Source: Microvirga terrae (GTDB lineage: Bacteria; Pseudomonadota; Alphaproteobacteria; Rhizobiales; Beijerinckiaceae). From it: 64,000 nt of DNA. Numbering within the stretch: the first letter of the stretch is position 1; each line of letters starts with the position of its first letter. The position numbers were made by a program, and so were the translations under genes. The stretch lies in NCBI RefSeq assembly GCF_013307435.2, contig NZ_CP102845.1, positions 5,194,001-5,258,000 of the forward strand. Direction: 5' to 3'. The notes below the pieces were generated by a model that did no database searches, was not told where the DNA came from, and saw only the letters and a list, made by a program, of their open reading frames with translations. Below are positions 44,594-55,108 of this stretch, one piece after another.

Positions 44594-44618
44594 AAAAAGG
44601 CGGCCCGGGGGCCGCCTT
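44594..44618 (-). terminator. Intrinsic terminator of pckA
   Basis: On the minus strand AAGGCGGC-ccccgg-GCCGCCTT is followed by TTTC, 25 nt beyond the pckA stop. This is a typical Rho-independent terminator. Confidence 0.85.
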
Positions 44619-44642
44619 CTGGAGGGATGGGATCGAAACCCG

Positions 44643-46253
<1,611 letters not shown>

Positions 46254-46767
46254 GGAAGACTTCTCCTGGTTGGCGGTCGCCGCGCAGCCGGAACAGCCGC
46301 CGTCCGATGACCGTCACATGGGGTGGGCCAAACAATCCAGGCAAAACTTTGCCGTCTCGCTTGAACATGGAACCTTCTTTAGGTCAGCTGACGGTGCCGT
46401 CAACTCAGGTTGTTTCATCGCATTCTATTTTCCCAGGAACCAGACCTCCATCCGTCGTAATCCCTCGAATTTCAAAGCACTTTTGGAATTCTTTCGTATG
46501 ATGAGGGAGATTTCCCGCCGGGCTCCAGGCCCTTGCCGCTACGGCACGGTGGCCGCTTGGCCAACCTGTCCAAATCGTAACCGCCCATTCATCGACGGTT
46601 GAACCCACCGCCCTTAAGCACCACTATCTGGACCGCCCCTGGTCACAGACGGGGCGAAACCATATTTATGCCACGAGAAAGGCGCAGTTGGGACGTTTTA
46701 GGACCCTCTGCGTTGTCAGACGAGTCAGAACGCTGACAATCGTCCGTGCCAAGCTAAGGAAGAGTTC
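46254..46767. other. 514 bp gap between pckA and chvI
   Basis: A non-coding divergent region of lower GC. It has GACGG-tg-CCGTC near 46391-46402 and a GAATTTC...GGAATTC inverted pair near 46468-46494. It also contains TTGTCAG...CTGACAA just before chvI. Overlapping short frames lack a ribosome site or family resemblance. It probably carries both promoters. Confidence 0.6.
46713..46739. promoter_or_regulatory. Inverted repeat TTGTCAG-N13-CTGACAA before chvI
   Basis: Perfect 7 bp arms end 28 nt before the chvI ATG. The 20 bp centre-to-centre spacing puts both arms on the same helix face, as expected for a dimeric activator, possibly ChvI itself, or it may form a leader hairpin. Confidence 0.45.
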
Positions 46768-47466
46768 ATGCCAACGATCGCCCTTGTCGATGACGATCGC
46801 AACATCCTGACCTCTGTTTCCATCGCCCTCGAAGCGGAGGGCTATCGCATTCAGACCTATACGGATGGGGCCTCGGCCCTCGACGGGCTCAAGCATGCGC
46901 CGCCGGACCTGGCGATCTTCGACATCAAGATGCCGCGCATGGACGGAATGGAGCTCCTGCGCCGCCTGCGGCAGAAATCGGACCTGCCGGTGATCTTCCT
47001 GACCTCCAAGGACGAGGAAATCGACGAGCTGTTCGGCCTCAAGATGGGCGCCGACGACTTCATCCGGAAGCCTTTCTCCCAGCGCCTTCTCGTCGAGCGC
47101 GTGAAGGCCGTTCTGCGGCGTTTCGCGCCCAAGGACCAGACTGCCCCCAAGGAGGCCGATCCGAAGGCTCTCGAGCGGGGCCAGCTCAAGATGGATCCCG
47201 AGCGCCACGCCTGCACCTGGAAGGGCGAGCCGGTCACCCTCACGGTGACGGAATTCCTGATCCTGCAGGCGCTCGCCACGCGCCCCGGAGTGGTGAAAAG
47301 CCGCAACGCCCTGATGGATGCGGCCTATGACGATCAGGTCTATGTGGACGACCGCACCATCGACAGCCACATCAAGCGCCTGCGCAAGAAGTTCAAGTCG
47401 GTTGACCAGAGTTTCGAAATGATCGAGACCCTCTACGGCGTGGGCTACCGCTTCAAGGAAGCCTGA
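46768..47466 (+). CDS. chvI: Two-component response regulator ChvI (OmpR family)
   Basis: A 232 aa regulator. The receiver (about 1-120) has the acidic pair DDD at 8-10, phospho-acceptor D52 ([11 protein letters not shown]), Thr in FLTSKDE and Lys in FIRKPF. The winged-helix OmpR DNA-binding domain (about 130-232) ends [10 protein letters not shown]. It acts with ChvG in acid/envelope stress and succinoglycan-type responses in Rhizobiales. The position upstream of chvG, hprK, EIIA and HPr, and divergent from pckA, is the conserved arrangement. Confidence 0.93.
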   Translation: MPTIALVDDDRNILTSVSIALEAEGYRIQTYTDGASALDGLKHAPPDLAIFDIKMPRMDGMELLRRLRQKSDLPVIFLTSKDEEIDELFGLKMGADDFIRKPFSQRLLVERVKAVLRRFAPKDQTAPKEADPKALERGQLKMDPERHACTWKGEPVTLTVTEFLILQALATRPGVVKSRNALMDAAYDDQVYVDDRTIDSHIKRLRKKFKSVDQSFEMIETLYGVGYRFKEA

Positions 47467-47545
47467 CGCCTTGACGCGCAAGCAACCTGGAAAGACGGCC
47501 ATGGTCCGGTGGACGCAAACCCGGACCGTGCCTTGAACGAGTGGC

Positions 47546-49393
47546 ATGAAGGCTGACCCCATCCACGCCGAGGCGGCGTTCGACGATCCGCCCGCTCCCC
47601 AGGGGGCCCTGGCCCGGCTGAAGCATTTCGGCCGCATGATCGTGCAGCGCGGCTCGTCGAGCCTGACGCGCCGGATCGTCGTGCTCAATCTGGCCGGGCT
47701 CGTGGCCCTGCTGATCGGCTTCCTGTATCTCAACCAGTTCCGCGAGGGCCTGATCGAAGCCCGGGTCCAGAGCCTTCTCACCCAGGGCGAGATCATCGCC
47801 GGGGCGATCGCAAGCTCCGCGACGGTGGAGACCAACACCATCACCATCGATCCGGATCAACTCCTGCAGATGCAGGCCGGCGAGACCGAACGCTTCACCG
47901 ACGAATCCTTCTCGGCCCTGGAATTCTCCATCAATCCGGAGCGCGTCGCCCCCCTGCTGCGCCGGCTGGTGACGCCGACCAAGACCCGCGCCCGCATCTT
48001 CGACCGCGAAGGCGCGCTCCTGCTCGATTCCAGGTCGTTCTATTCCCGCGGCGACATCCTGCGCATGGATCTGCCGCCGGTCGCCAATGTGGAGAACACG
48101 ACAAGCTTCATCGAGCGGACGTGGAACAGCCTCCGCAAGATGTTCCGGCGCACCGTGCGGCCCGTTCTGGAGGAAGTCGGCCCCGCCAACGGCAAGTCCC
48201 TTCCGGAAGTCCAGCAGGCCTTCGCCGGCCAGCAATCGAGCGTGGTGCGCGTCAACAACCGCGGCGAGACCATCGTGTCGGTGGCCGTGCCGATCCAGCG
48301 CTTCCGCACGATCCAGGGCGCGCTCCTACTGTCGACCCAGGAAGGCGACATCGACGCCATCATCGCGTCCGAGCGCTTCGCGCTGCTCCAGGTGTTCCTG
48401 GTGGCGGCCGTGGTGATGATCGTCCTGTCGCTCTTCCTCGCCGGCGCGATCGCCGGTCCGGTCCGGCGGCTGGCGGAAGCCGCCGAGCGGGTGCGCTGGG
48501 GCACGAAGTCCCGCCAGGAGATCCCCGACTTCACCGGCCGCGCGGACGAAATCGGCCACCTCTCGGGCGCCCTGCGGGACATGACCAAGGCGCTCTACAA
48601 CCGCATCGACGCCATCGAGAGCTTCGCGGCGGACGTGGCCCACGAGCTGAAGAACCCGCTGACCTCCCTGCGCAGCGCCGTCGAGACCCTGCCGCTCGCC
48701 CGCAACGACGAGTCGCGTCAGCGTCTCCTGTCGATCATCCAGCACGACGTGAAGCGCCTCGACCGGCTGATCAGCGACATCTCGGATGCCTCGCGCCTTG
48801 ATGCGGAGCTCGCCCGCGCCGACGCGGAGCCCGTGGATATGGTCCGCCTTCTGGACGCGGTGGTGTCGGTCGCCAACGAGCGGCGCCAGGGGCACGACCC
48901 GCTCATCACCCTGAGCATCGACCGGCAGGCACAGGGCCGCGACGCGTTCCTCGTCCTCGGCCACGACAGCCGCCTGGGTCAGGTCTTCAACAACCTGATC
49001 GACAACGCCCGCTCCTTCTCGCCGCCCGACGAGCCCGTGAAGGTCTCCATGCGCCGCCGCAGAAACCAGGTGGAAATCCTGGTGGAGGACAGCGGCCCCG
49101 GCATCGAGCCCGATGCTCTCGACCGGATCTTCGAGCGCTTCTACACGGACCGCCCCGAGCAGGGCTTCGGCCAGAATTCCGGCCTCGGCCTGTCCATCTC
49201 GCGCCAGATCATCGAGGCCCATCGCGGAACGATCCGGGCCGAGAACCGGCTCGGTCCTCCCGACGAGGACGGCGAGCCCGAGCGCCTGGGCGCCCGCTTC
49301 GTGATCCGTCTTCCGGTCGAAGGCGTGAAGGCCAAGAAGGAGCAGGAGAGGAAGGACAGGGCCAGGCGCGATCCCGGGAAGAAAGCCCCGTGA
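47546..49393 (+). CDS. chvG: Sensor histidine kinase ChvG
   Basis: A membrane kinase of 615 aa. TM1 is at about 43-63, a periplasmic sensor domain follows (about 65-275), TM2 at about 280-303, then HAMP, HisKA with phospho-acceptor H366 in ADVAHELKNPLTSL, and HATPase with the N-box FNNLIDNAR, DSGPGIEP and GLGLSI. It phosphorylates ChvI. The Lys/Arg-rich tail overlaps the hprK start (GTGA), so translation is coupled. Confidence 0.93.
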   Translation: MKADPIHAEAAFDDPPAPQGALARLKHFGRMIVQRGSSSLTRRIVVLNLAGLVALLIGFLYLNQFREGLIEARVQSLLTQGEIIAGAIASSATVETNTITIDPDQLLQMQAGETERFTDESFSALEFSINPERVAPLLRRLVTPTKTRARIFDREGALLLDSRSFYSRGDILRMDLPPVANVENTTSFIERTWNSLRKMFRRTVRPVLEEVGPANGKSLPEVQQAFAGQQSSVVRVNNRGETIVSVAVPIQRFRTIQGALLLSTQEGDIDAIIASERFALLQVFLVAAVVMIVLSLFLAGAIAGPVRRLAEAAERVRWGTKSRQEIPDFTGRADEIGHLSGALRDMTKALYNRIDAIESFAADVAHELKNPLTSLRSAVETLPLARNDESRQRLLSIIQHDVKRLDRLISDISDASRLDAELARADAEPVDMVRLLDAVVSVANERRQGHDPLITLSIDRQAQGRDAFLVLGHDSRLGQVFNNLIDNARSFSPPDEPVKVSMRRRRNQVEILVEDSGPGIEPDALDRIFERFYTDRPEQGFGQNSGLGLSISRQIIEAHRGTIRAENRLGPPDEDGEPERLGARFVIRLPVEGVKAKKEQERKDRARRDPGKKAP

Positions 49394-49845
49394 GCGAGGC
49401 GCAGACGATCCACGCCGGCTGCGTGCTGGTCGGCGAGGCCGGGCTCCTGATCCGGGGCCCGTCGGGATCGGGCAAGTCGACGCTCGCCCGCGAGGTGGTG
49501 TCGCTCGCCCTCAGGGCCGGCCGGTTCGGCCGGCTGGTCAGCGACGACCGTACGCGCCTTGAGGCACTCCATGGCCGCCTGCTGGCGCGGCCCGTGGATC
49601 CACTCGGCGGCAGCATCGAGGTCTTCGGTCTGGGCATCGTCCGGCAGGCCTTCGAGCCCGCGGCCGTCATTCGCCTGGTGGTCGATCTCTCAGAGGATCC
49701 GGCCCGCTATCCCGACGTGGAGGACGGGCATGTCGTCCTGTGCGGCGTCATGGTCCCTCGCATCCGGATGCAGGCCGGGGCAATCTCCGCAGACGTCGCC
49801 ATGGGCTGCCTGAGTGGTCTGCGCGACACGGTCGTGACACTGTGA
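49390..49845 (+). CDS. hprK: HPr kinase/phosphorylase, short alphaproteobacterial form
   Basis: A 151 aa protein containing only the catalytic C-terminal domain of HprK: Walker A GPSGSGKST at 23-31, VSDDRTRL (the Asp pair) and DVEDGHVVLCG. The Firmicute enzyme has an extra N-terminal domain; the short form is normal in Rhizobiales. It phosphorylates or dephosphorylates HPr on a serine and tunes the regulatory PTS branch encoded next. The start is GTG overlapping chvG. Confidence 0.9.
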   Translation: MSEAQTIHAGCVLVGEAGLLIRGPSGSGKSTLAREVVSLALRAGRFGRLVSDDRTRLEALHGRLLARPVDPLGGSIEVFGLGIVRQAFEPAAVIRLVVDLSEDPARYPDVEDGHVVLCGVMVPRIRMQAGAISADVAMGCLSGLRDTVVTL

Positions 49846-49933
49846 TGAACTTTTCCTCTCAATGCTCTTGCGCTTGGCTTCGCGGTGCACAAAATAGCGG
49901 CTCCGCTCTCGGAGCGTTCGGACTTGTAACATT

Positions 49934-50335
49934 ATGATTGGAATGGTGCTCGTCACCCACGGGCAGCTCGCGACGGAATTCAAAGCGGCGCTTGAGCATG
50001 TCGTGGGGCCCCAAGAGCAGCTCGAAACGATCACGATCGGCCCCGACGACGACATGGAGACACGGCGCAAGGACATCATGGCCGCCGTGTGCCGGGTCAA
50101 CTCGGGACAGGGAGTCGTGGTTCTGACGGACATGTTCGGCGGCACGCCGTCGAACCTGGCCCTCTCCTGCATGAACGGGGGCTCCGTCGAGGTGGTCGCG
50201 GGCATCAATCTGCCCATGCTGATCAAGCTGGCTTCCGTCCGGGATGAGGAGCCCCTGTCCGACGCGGTCTCCCATGCCCAGGAGGCGGGGCGCAAGTACA
50301 TCAACATCGCCTCGCGCGTCCTCTCCGGAAAGTAA
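49934..50335 (+). CDS. PTS EIIA component, mannose/fructose type
   Basis: A 133 aa EIIA-Man-like protein (ManX/PtsM). The phospho-acceptor is H9 in VTHGQLA, and the TDMFGGTPSN segment is the family signature. No EIIB, EIIC or EIID genes are present, so it serves as a regulatory phospho-carrier and not for sugar uptake, as in other Rhizobiales. It sits between hprK and the HPr gene, 88 nt after hprK. Confidence 0.92.
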   Translation: MIGMVLVTHGQLATEFKAALEHVVGPQEQLETITIGPDDDMETRRKDIMAAVCRVNSGQGVVVLTDMFGGTPSNLALSCMNGGSVEVVAGINLPMLIKLASVRDEEPLSDAVSHAQEAGRKYINIASRVLSGK

Positions 50336-50340
50336 GCTTC

Positions 50341-50661
50341 ATGGACCGGCCCTTCGATCAGGACTGCCCGCCTGCCGCCGTGCCGGATGGAGCCGAGGTC
50401 CGGGAGCTTCCCATCATCAACCGCCGGGGCCTGCACGCCCGCGCCTCTGCCAAGTTCGTTCAGACCGTCGAGCGCTTCAATTCCGACGTCACCGTGACCC
50501 GCTGCGGCGAGACCGTGGGCGGGCGCTCGATCATGGGACTGCTGACCCTGGCGGCCGCCCAGGGCACCTCGATCACCGTCACGGCCAAGGGCGAGGACGC
50601 CGCCCTCTGCCTCCAGGCCATCGACGACCTGCTCGCCAACCGGTTCGGCGAAGACGAGTGA
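50341..50661 (+). CDS. ptsH: HPr phosphocarrier protein
   Basis: A 106 aa HPr. The EI-dependent site is H32 in RRGLHARAS, and the HprK site is S63 in GGRSIMGLL. An unusual N-terminal extension of about 20 residues precedes the fold; a downstream start is not available in the right place. It completes the ChvIG-HprK-EIIA-HPr set, 5 nt after EIIA. Confidence 0.92.
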   Translation: MDRPFDQDCPPAAVPDGAEVRELPIINRRGLHARASAKFVQTVERFNSDVTVTRCGETVGGRSIMGLLTLAAAQGTSITVTAKGEDAALCLQAIDDLLANRFGEDE

Positions 50662-50672
50662 TCGAAGCAGAC

Positions 50673-50692
50673 ATATAAAGACATCTTTATAT
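50673..50692. promoter_or_regulatory. Palindrome ATATAAAGA-ca-TCTTTATAT upstream of ahcY
   Basis: A perfect 9-2-9 dyad directly in front of a plausible ahcY promoter. Its form resembles the operators I recall for ArsR-type SahR/SAM-cycle regulators of alphaproteobacteria. The identity of the regulator is inference; no ArsR gene is in the window. Confidence 0.65.
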
Positions 50693-50693
50693 C

Positions 50694-50724
50694 TTGATTG
50701 CCTCTCCCCGCGAGCTCTGCTAGA
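50694..50724 (+). promoter_or_regulatory. Putative ahcY promoter
   Basis: A -35-like TTGATT (50694-50699) and a -10-like TGCTAGA (50718-50724) are 18 nt apart, 44 nt before the ahcY ATG and immediately downstream of the palindrome, so a bound repressor would block it. Confidence 0.4.
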
Positions 50725-50767
50725 GACTGCGCCAATTCAACCGAACAGGCGCAAGAGAAAGGCCATC

Positions 50768-52168
50768 ATGGCACAGGATTACATCGTCAAAGACATCAGC
50801 CTTGCCGATTTCGGCCGCAAGGAGATCTCGATCGCCGAGACCGAGATGCCGGGCCTGATGGCCATTCGCGAGGAATACGGCCCGAAGCAGCCCCTGAAGG
50901 GCGCGCGCATCGCCGGTTCGCTCCACATGACCATTCAGACCGCCGTGCTGATCGAGACCCTGAAGGCTCTCGGCGCGGATATCCGCTGGGTGTCCTGCAA
51001 CATCTATTCGACCCAGGACCACGCCGCCGCCGCCATCGCGGCCGCCGGCATCCCGGTCTTCGCCTACAAGGGCGAGAGCCTGAAGGAGTACTGGGACTAC
51101 ACCGCCAAGCTGTTCGACTGGCACGGCGGCGGCGTCCCGAACATGATCCTCGACGACGGCGGCGATGCCACCATGCTGGTCCATCTCGGCCTGCGCGCCG
51201 AGCAGGGCGACACCACCTTCCTGGACAAGCCGGGCTCGGAAGAGGAAGAGGTGTTCTTCGCGCTCATCCGGCGTCTCCTCGCCGAGAAGCCGAAGGGCTG
51301 GTTCGCCGAGATCGCCAATGCGATCAAGGGCGTGTCGGAGGAGACCACCACGGGCGTTCACCGCCTCTACATCATGGAGAAGGAGGGCAAGCTCCTCTTC
51401 CCGGCGATCAACGTCAACGACTCGGTGACCAAGTCCAAGTTCGACAACCTTTACGGCTGCCGCGAGTCGCTGGTCGACGGCATCCGCCGCGGCACGGACG
51501 TGATGATGGCCGGCAAGGTCGCCATGGTGGCGGGCTTCGGCGACGTGGGCAAGGGCTCCGCCGCCTCCCTGCGCCAGGCCGGCTGCCGCGTGCTCGTGTC
51601 GGAAGTCGACCCGATCTGCGCTCTCCAGGCCGCCATGGAGGGCTACGAGGTCACGACCATGGAGGACGCGGCTCCGCGCGCCGACATCTTCGTCACCGCC
51701 ACCGGCAACAAGGACGTCATCACCCTTGATCACATGAGGGCGATGAAGGACCGGGCGATCGTCTGCAACATCGGCCACTTCGACAACGAGATCCAGGTCG
51801 CCGGCCTGAAGAACCTCACCTGGACCAACATCAAGCCGCAGGTCGACGAGATCACGTTCCCCGACGGACACCGCATCATCCTGCTCTCGGAAGGCCGCCT
51901 CGTGAACCTCGGCAACGCTATGGGACATCCGTCCTTCGTGATGTCGGCCTCCTTCACCAACCAGACGCTGGCCCAGATCGAGCTCTTCGGCCAGCAGGGC
52001 AAGTACGAGAAGAAGGTCTACACCCTGCCGAAGCACCTGGACGAGAAGGTCGCGTCGCTGCACCTGGAGAAGATCGGCGTGAAGCTCACCAAGCTTCGCC
52101 CCGACCAGGCGTCCTATATCGGCGTCTCCGAGAAGGGCCCGTTCAAGCCGGATCACTACCGCTACTGA
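50768..52168 (+). CDS. ahcY: Adenosylhomocysteinase
   Basis: S-adenosyl-L-homocysteine hydrolase, 466 aa: SAH to adenosine + homocysteine, NAD+-dependent, in the methionine cycle. The start is [10 protein letters not shown]; substrate-domain motifs include [11 protein letters not shown] and [13 protein letters not shown]. The NAD site is [10 protein letters not shown], and the C-terminus ends in KPDHYRY, where Lys and Tyr complete the neighbouring subunit's NAD site. It is the full bacterial type with the extra roughly 40-residue insert. It is controlled by its own promoter and palindrome, and a UUCG terminator follows. Confidence 0.96.
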   Translation: MAQDYIVKDISLADFGRKEISIAETEMPGLMAIREEYGPKQPLKGARIAGSLHMTIQTAVLIETLKALGADIRWVSCNIYSTQDHAAAAIAAAGIPVFAYKGESLKEYWDYTAKLFDWHGGGVPNMILDDGGDATMLVHLGLRAEQGDTTFLDKPGSEEEEVFFALIRRLLAEKPKGWFAEIANAIKGVSEETTTGVHRLYIMEKEGKLLFPAINVNDSVTKSKFDNLYGCRESLVDGIRRGTDVMMAGKVAMVAGFGDVGKGSAASLRQAGCRVLVSEVDPICALQAAMEGYEVTTMEDAAPRADIFVTATGNKDVITLDHMRAMKDRAIVCNIGHFDNEIQVAGLKNLTWTNIKPQVDEITFPDGHRIILLSEGRLVNLGNAMGHPSFVMSASFTNQTLAQIELFGQQGKYEKKVYTLPKHLDEKVASLHLEKIGVKLTKLRPDQASYIGVSEKGPFKPDHYRY

Positions 52169-52193
52169 TCGGCCGTCTTCCGGCCCACAATCG

Positions 52194-52224
52194 AAAGCCC
52201 GGCTTCGGCCGGGCTTTTTCTTTT
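52194..52224 (+). terminator. Intrinsic terminator of ahcY
   Basis: AAAGCCCGGC-ttcg-GCCGGGCTTT followed by TTCTTTT: a 10 bp stem capped by a UUCG tetraloop and a T-run, 26 nt past the ahcY stop. Confidence 0.92.
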
Positions 52225-52322
52225 GTCGACGGCTGACGAATCGACAGAGTGTCGCACCGGCATGTGTGTGTCTCAAATGCAATATGGTTCGACGAATTGC
52301 GCACAGGTTCTCCAAAGGAAGT

Positions 52323-52338
52323 TTAAGCCGGTGTTAAC
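52323..52338 (+). promoter_or_regulatory. Consensus CtrA box TTAA-N7-TTAAC
   Basis: TTAA-gccggtg-TTAAC matches the full CtrA-binding consensus. It lies 171 bp before the DivL-like kinase gene in an otherwise gene-free stretch (52225-52508). Confidence 0.65.
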
Positions 52339-52508
52339 CCCCTTCCTGGCGGAGTCAGGGGTAGTCTAGAGTGAACGCGAATCGACCGGCTGTGCTGTGG
52401 CTTCGAACCTGCGCCGGCAGTTCCGTTCATGCGTAGACGGTTGACCTCTGCGGCGCAGAAAAGCGCAGCCGGGGCTCGATCCAACTTGGCCTGAATGTCG
52501 GGCCGCCA

Positions 52509-55100
52509 ATGAAGAAAGGGCAGCGCGGCATGGCCGGCCAAAGGGAGCGTCACGACGGTGTGAAGGACGGGAGGGGCTCTCTCGTCGGCGCCGCCCGCGT
52601 TCCCCTGTCCCTGATACTCTTCGCAGGCACCGCCCCGGCGGCCCTCGCCAACGGCCTGCTGCTCCCCATCGCGGAAGGCGCCTCGGACCTTCTGGGCTTC
52701 CTGCACAGCTTCGACCTTCACAACGCGGCCTATTTCGGCCTCTTCATGGGCCTTGTCGCCTTCTCGACCACCACCGCCCTCCTGCTCATGCGCGAGCAGA
52801 AGCGCTCCGCCCGGATGGAGCGCCGTCTGCGCAACGAGCTCGACGCCCTCCGGGGTGCGGACGATCTCGCGGCCCTTCTCATGGGGTCGGAACGTCAGCT
52901 CCTGGTGAGCTGGCACGGCCGCGACGGCGAACCGCGCTTCCAGGGCGATCCCTCCATCGTGGGCGACAATGCCCCGGCCCAGCGCGCCCTGGCGTTCGGC
53001 ACCTGGCTCGCGCCTGCCGATGCGGCCGCCGTGGACATCGCCCTCGAGCAGCTCAAGCAGCGCGGCCAGGGCTTCCGCCTCACCGGCCGGTGCACGGCGG
53101 GCCGCCGCTTCGTCGACGTGGAAGGCCGCACCATCGGCGGACGGGCGATCCTGCGCCTGCGGGACGTGACGGGCGACCGGGCCGAACTCATGACGGCCCA
53201 GAACCAACTGGCGACCGCACGCAGCGACCTGCGCGCCATGACGATGCTTCTCGACGACGTCGCCTACCCGCTCTGGATCCGCGATCAGCACGACAAGCTC
53301 CTCTGGGCCAACCAGGCCTATCTGCGGTCGGTGGAGGCCAAGGACCTCGACGACGCCATCGCGCGCTCCCTCGAGCTTCTTGGAGCGATCACCCGGGATG
53401 AGGCGCGGCGCCAGCGCCAGTCGGGCACCACCTTCTCGGGCCGCGTGACCGCCGTGGTGGCAGGCCACCGGGCCGTTCTCGACGTGATCGAGCGCCCCAC
53501 GTCCGGCGGCAGCGCGGGCATCGCCGTGGACGTGTCGGAACTCGAAGCGGTCCGCACGGATCTGCAGCGCCAGATGGATGCCCATGTGCGAACCCTGGAT
53601 CAGCTGCCGACGGCCGTCGCGATCTTCGACGGAACGCAGACCCTGATCTTCAGCAACGCGGCCTATCAGCAGCTCTGGGGCCTCGATCAGGCCTTTCTCG
53701 CGTCGCGGCCGACGGACGGCGAGGTTCTCGACCGCCTGCGCGCCGGCCGCAAGCTGCCCGAGCAGGCGGATTTCCGCGCCTGGAAGGCCGATTTTCTGCA
53801 GGGCTACCGCTCGGTCGAGCAGCAGGAGACCTGGTGGCACCTGCCCGACAGGCGCACCCTGCGCGTGGTCATCAACCCCAATCCGCAGGGCGGCGTGACC
53901 TATCTCTTCGACGACGTCAGCGAGCGCTTCGAGCTGGCCTCTCAGGTGCATTCGCTGACCCGCGTCCAGTCCGAAACCCTCGACACGCTCAAGGAAGGCG
54001 TCGCCGTGTTCGGTTCCGACGGGCGCCTCAAGCTGCACAACCGCGCCTTCGCCGAGATGTGGAACCTGCCGCCCGAGATGACGGGCGAGAATCCGCATAT
54101 CGATACGATCATCAAGACCTGCCGCATGCTGACCTCGCAGGACGAGCCGTGGATCGACATCCGTGGCGCCGTGGCGGGCCTCGCGGACATGCGCATGGGC
54201 CTCACCTGCCGCATCGAGCGCCATGACGGCTCGGCTCTCGACTGCACCGCGCAGCCCCTGCCCGACGGCGCGACGTTGCTCAGCTTCACCGACGTGACGG
54301 CGAGCGTGAACGTGGAGCGTGCGCTGACCGAGCGCAACGACGCGCTCGAACGCGCCTCGCGCCTGCGCGACGAGTTCGTGCATCACGTGTCCTACGAGCT
54401 GCGTTCGCCGCTCACCAACATCATCGGCTTCACGCAGCTTCTCGGCGACGAGACGGTGGGCGCGCTCAATCCGCGTCAGCGCGATTATGCCGACCACATC
54501 ATGCGCTCGTCGGCGGCGCTGCTCGCAATCCTCAACGACATTCTCGATCTCGCGTCCATCGACACGGGCTCCCTGGAGCTCAGCCCTGAGATCGTCGACA
54601 TCCGCTCCACCATCGAGGCCGCCATGCGCGGACTGGAGGACCGGCTCGCGGAATCCTCTCTCACGGTGATGGTCGATACGCCCGATGACATCGGCACCTT
54701 CGTGGCCGACGGCAAGCGCGTGCGGCAGATCCTGTTCAACCTTCTGTCCAACGCAGTCGGCTTCTCGTCGCCCGGTCAGACCATCCGGGTCTCGGCGCGC
54801 AAGCGTGGCGGCGAGGTGATCTTCGACGTGAAGGATCAGGGCCGCGGCATCCCGCCCGAGATCAAGGCGCGCATCTTTGAGCGGTTCGAGAGCCACACGC
54901 TGGGAACGCGCCACCGCGGCGTGGGCCTGGGCCTGTCGATCGTGCGCTCCTTCGTGGAGCTGCATGGCGGGCGCATCGAGGTATCGTCCGCCCCGGGCGT
55001 CGGCACCACCATCACGTGCATCTTCCCGAACGACCGGCACGAGACGCCGTCCGATGGCCGTTCCGCGCAATCTGCGCTAACACCGATCGCAGCCGAGTAG
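52509..55100 (+). CDS. divL: DivL-like PAS sensor kinase with tyrosine in the H-box
   Basis: An 863 aa membrane protein. Two hydrophobic stretches (about 31-50 and 72-93) anchor it, then a coiled linker, PAS-type domains (about 240-340, 355-465 and 480-600; SLEL/FSNAAYQQLWG and LHNRAFAEMWNL mark two of them), a HisKA-like dimerisation domain and an HATPase domain (NLLSNAVGFS, DQGRGIPP, GVGLGLSIV). The H-box reads VSYELRSPLTNI, with Y629 where the phospho-histidine should be, the hallmark of DivL, the pseudokinase that controls CckA and thereby CtrA. The PAS-rich N-terminus also fits. Start ATG 52509 is the first; another ATG lies seven codons on. Confidence 0.85.
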   Translation: MKKGQRGMAGQRERHDGVKDGRGSLVGAARVPLSLILFAGTAPAALANGLLLPIAEGASDLLGFLHSFDLHNAAYFGLFMGLVAFSTTTALLLMREQKRSARMERRLRNELDALRGADDLAALLMGSERQLLVSWHGRDGEPRFQGDPSIVGDNAPAQRALAFGTWLAPADAAAVDIALEQLKQRGQGFRLTGRCTAGRRFVDVEGRTIGGRAILRLRDVTGDRAELMTAQNQLATARSDLRAMTMLLDDVAYPLWIRDQHDKLLWANQAYLRSVEAKDLDDAIARSLELLGAITRDEARRQRQSGTTFSGRVTAVVAGHRAVLDVIERPTSGGSAGIAVDVSELEAVRTDLQRQMDAHVRTLDQLPTAVAIFDGTQTLIFSNAAYQQLWGLDQAFLASRPTDGEVLDRLRAGRKLPEQADFRAWKADFLQGYRSVEQQETWWHLPDRRTLRVVINPNPQGGVTYLFDDVSERFELASQVHSLTRVQSETLDTLKEGVAVFGSDGRLKLHNRAFAEMWNLPPEMTGENPHIDTIIKTCRMLTSQDEPWIDIRGAVAGLADMRMGLTCRIERHDGSALDCTAQPLPDGATLLSFTDVTASVNVERALTERNDALERASRLRDEFVHHVSYELRSPLTNIIGFTQLLGDETVGALNPRQRDYADHIMRSSAALLAILNDILDLASIDTGSLELSPEIVDIRSTIEAAMRGLEDRLAESSLTVMVDTPDDIGTFVADGKRVRQILFNLLSNAVGFSSPGQTIRVSARKRGGEVIFDVKDQGRGIPPEIKARIFERFESHTLGTRHRGVGLGLSIVRSFVELHGGRIEVSSAPGVGTTITCIFPNDRHETPSDGRSAQSALTPIAAE

Positions 55101-55108
55101 GAACAGCG

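Noticed and set aside
49390..49845. HprK as a 5'-truncated pseudogene
   Set aside because: The short catalytic-only form is the normal alphaproteobacterial type and the catalytic motifs are intact.
50662..50767. SAH or SAM riboswitch before ahcY
   Set aside because: The leader is only about 100 nt and is dominated by a DNA-type dyad upstream of the promoter; no riboswitch core was recognised.
52323..55070. A 915-codon minus-strand open frame opposite the DivL-like gene
   Set aside because: The composition is that of an antisense shadow, whereas the opposite strand encodes clear PAS and ATPase motifs.
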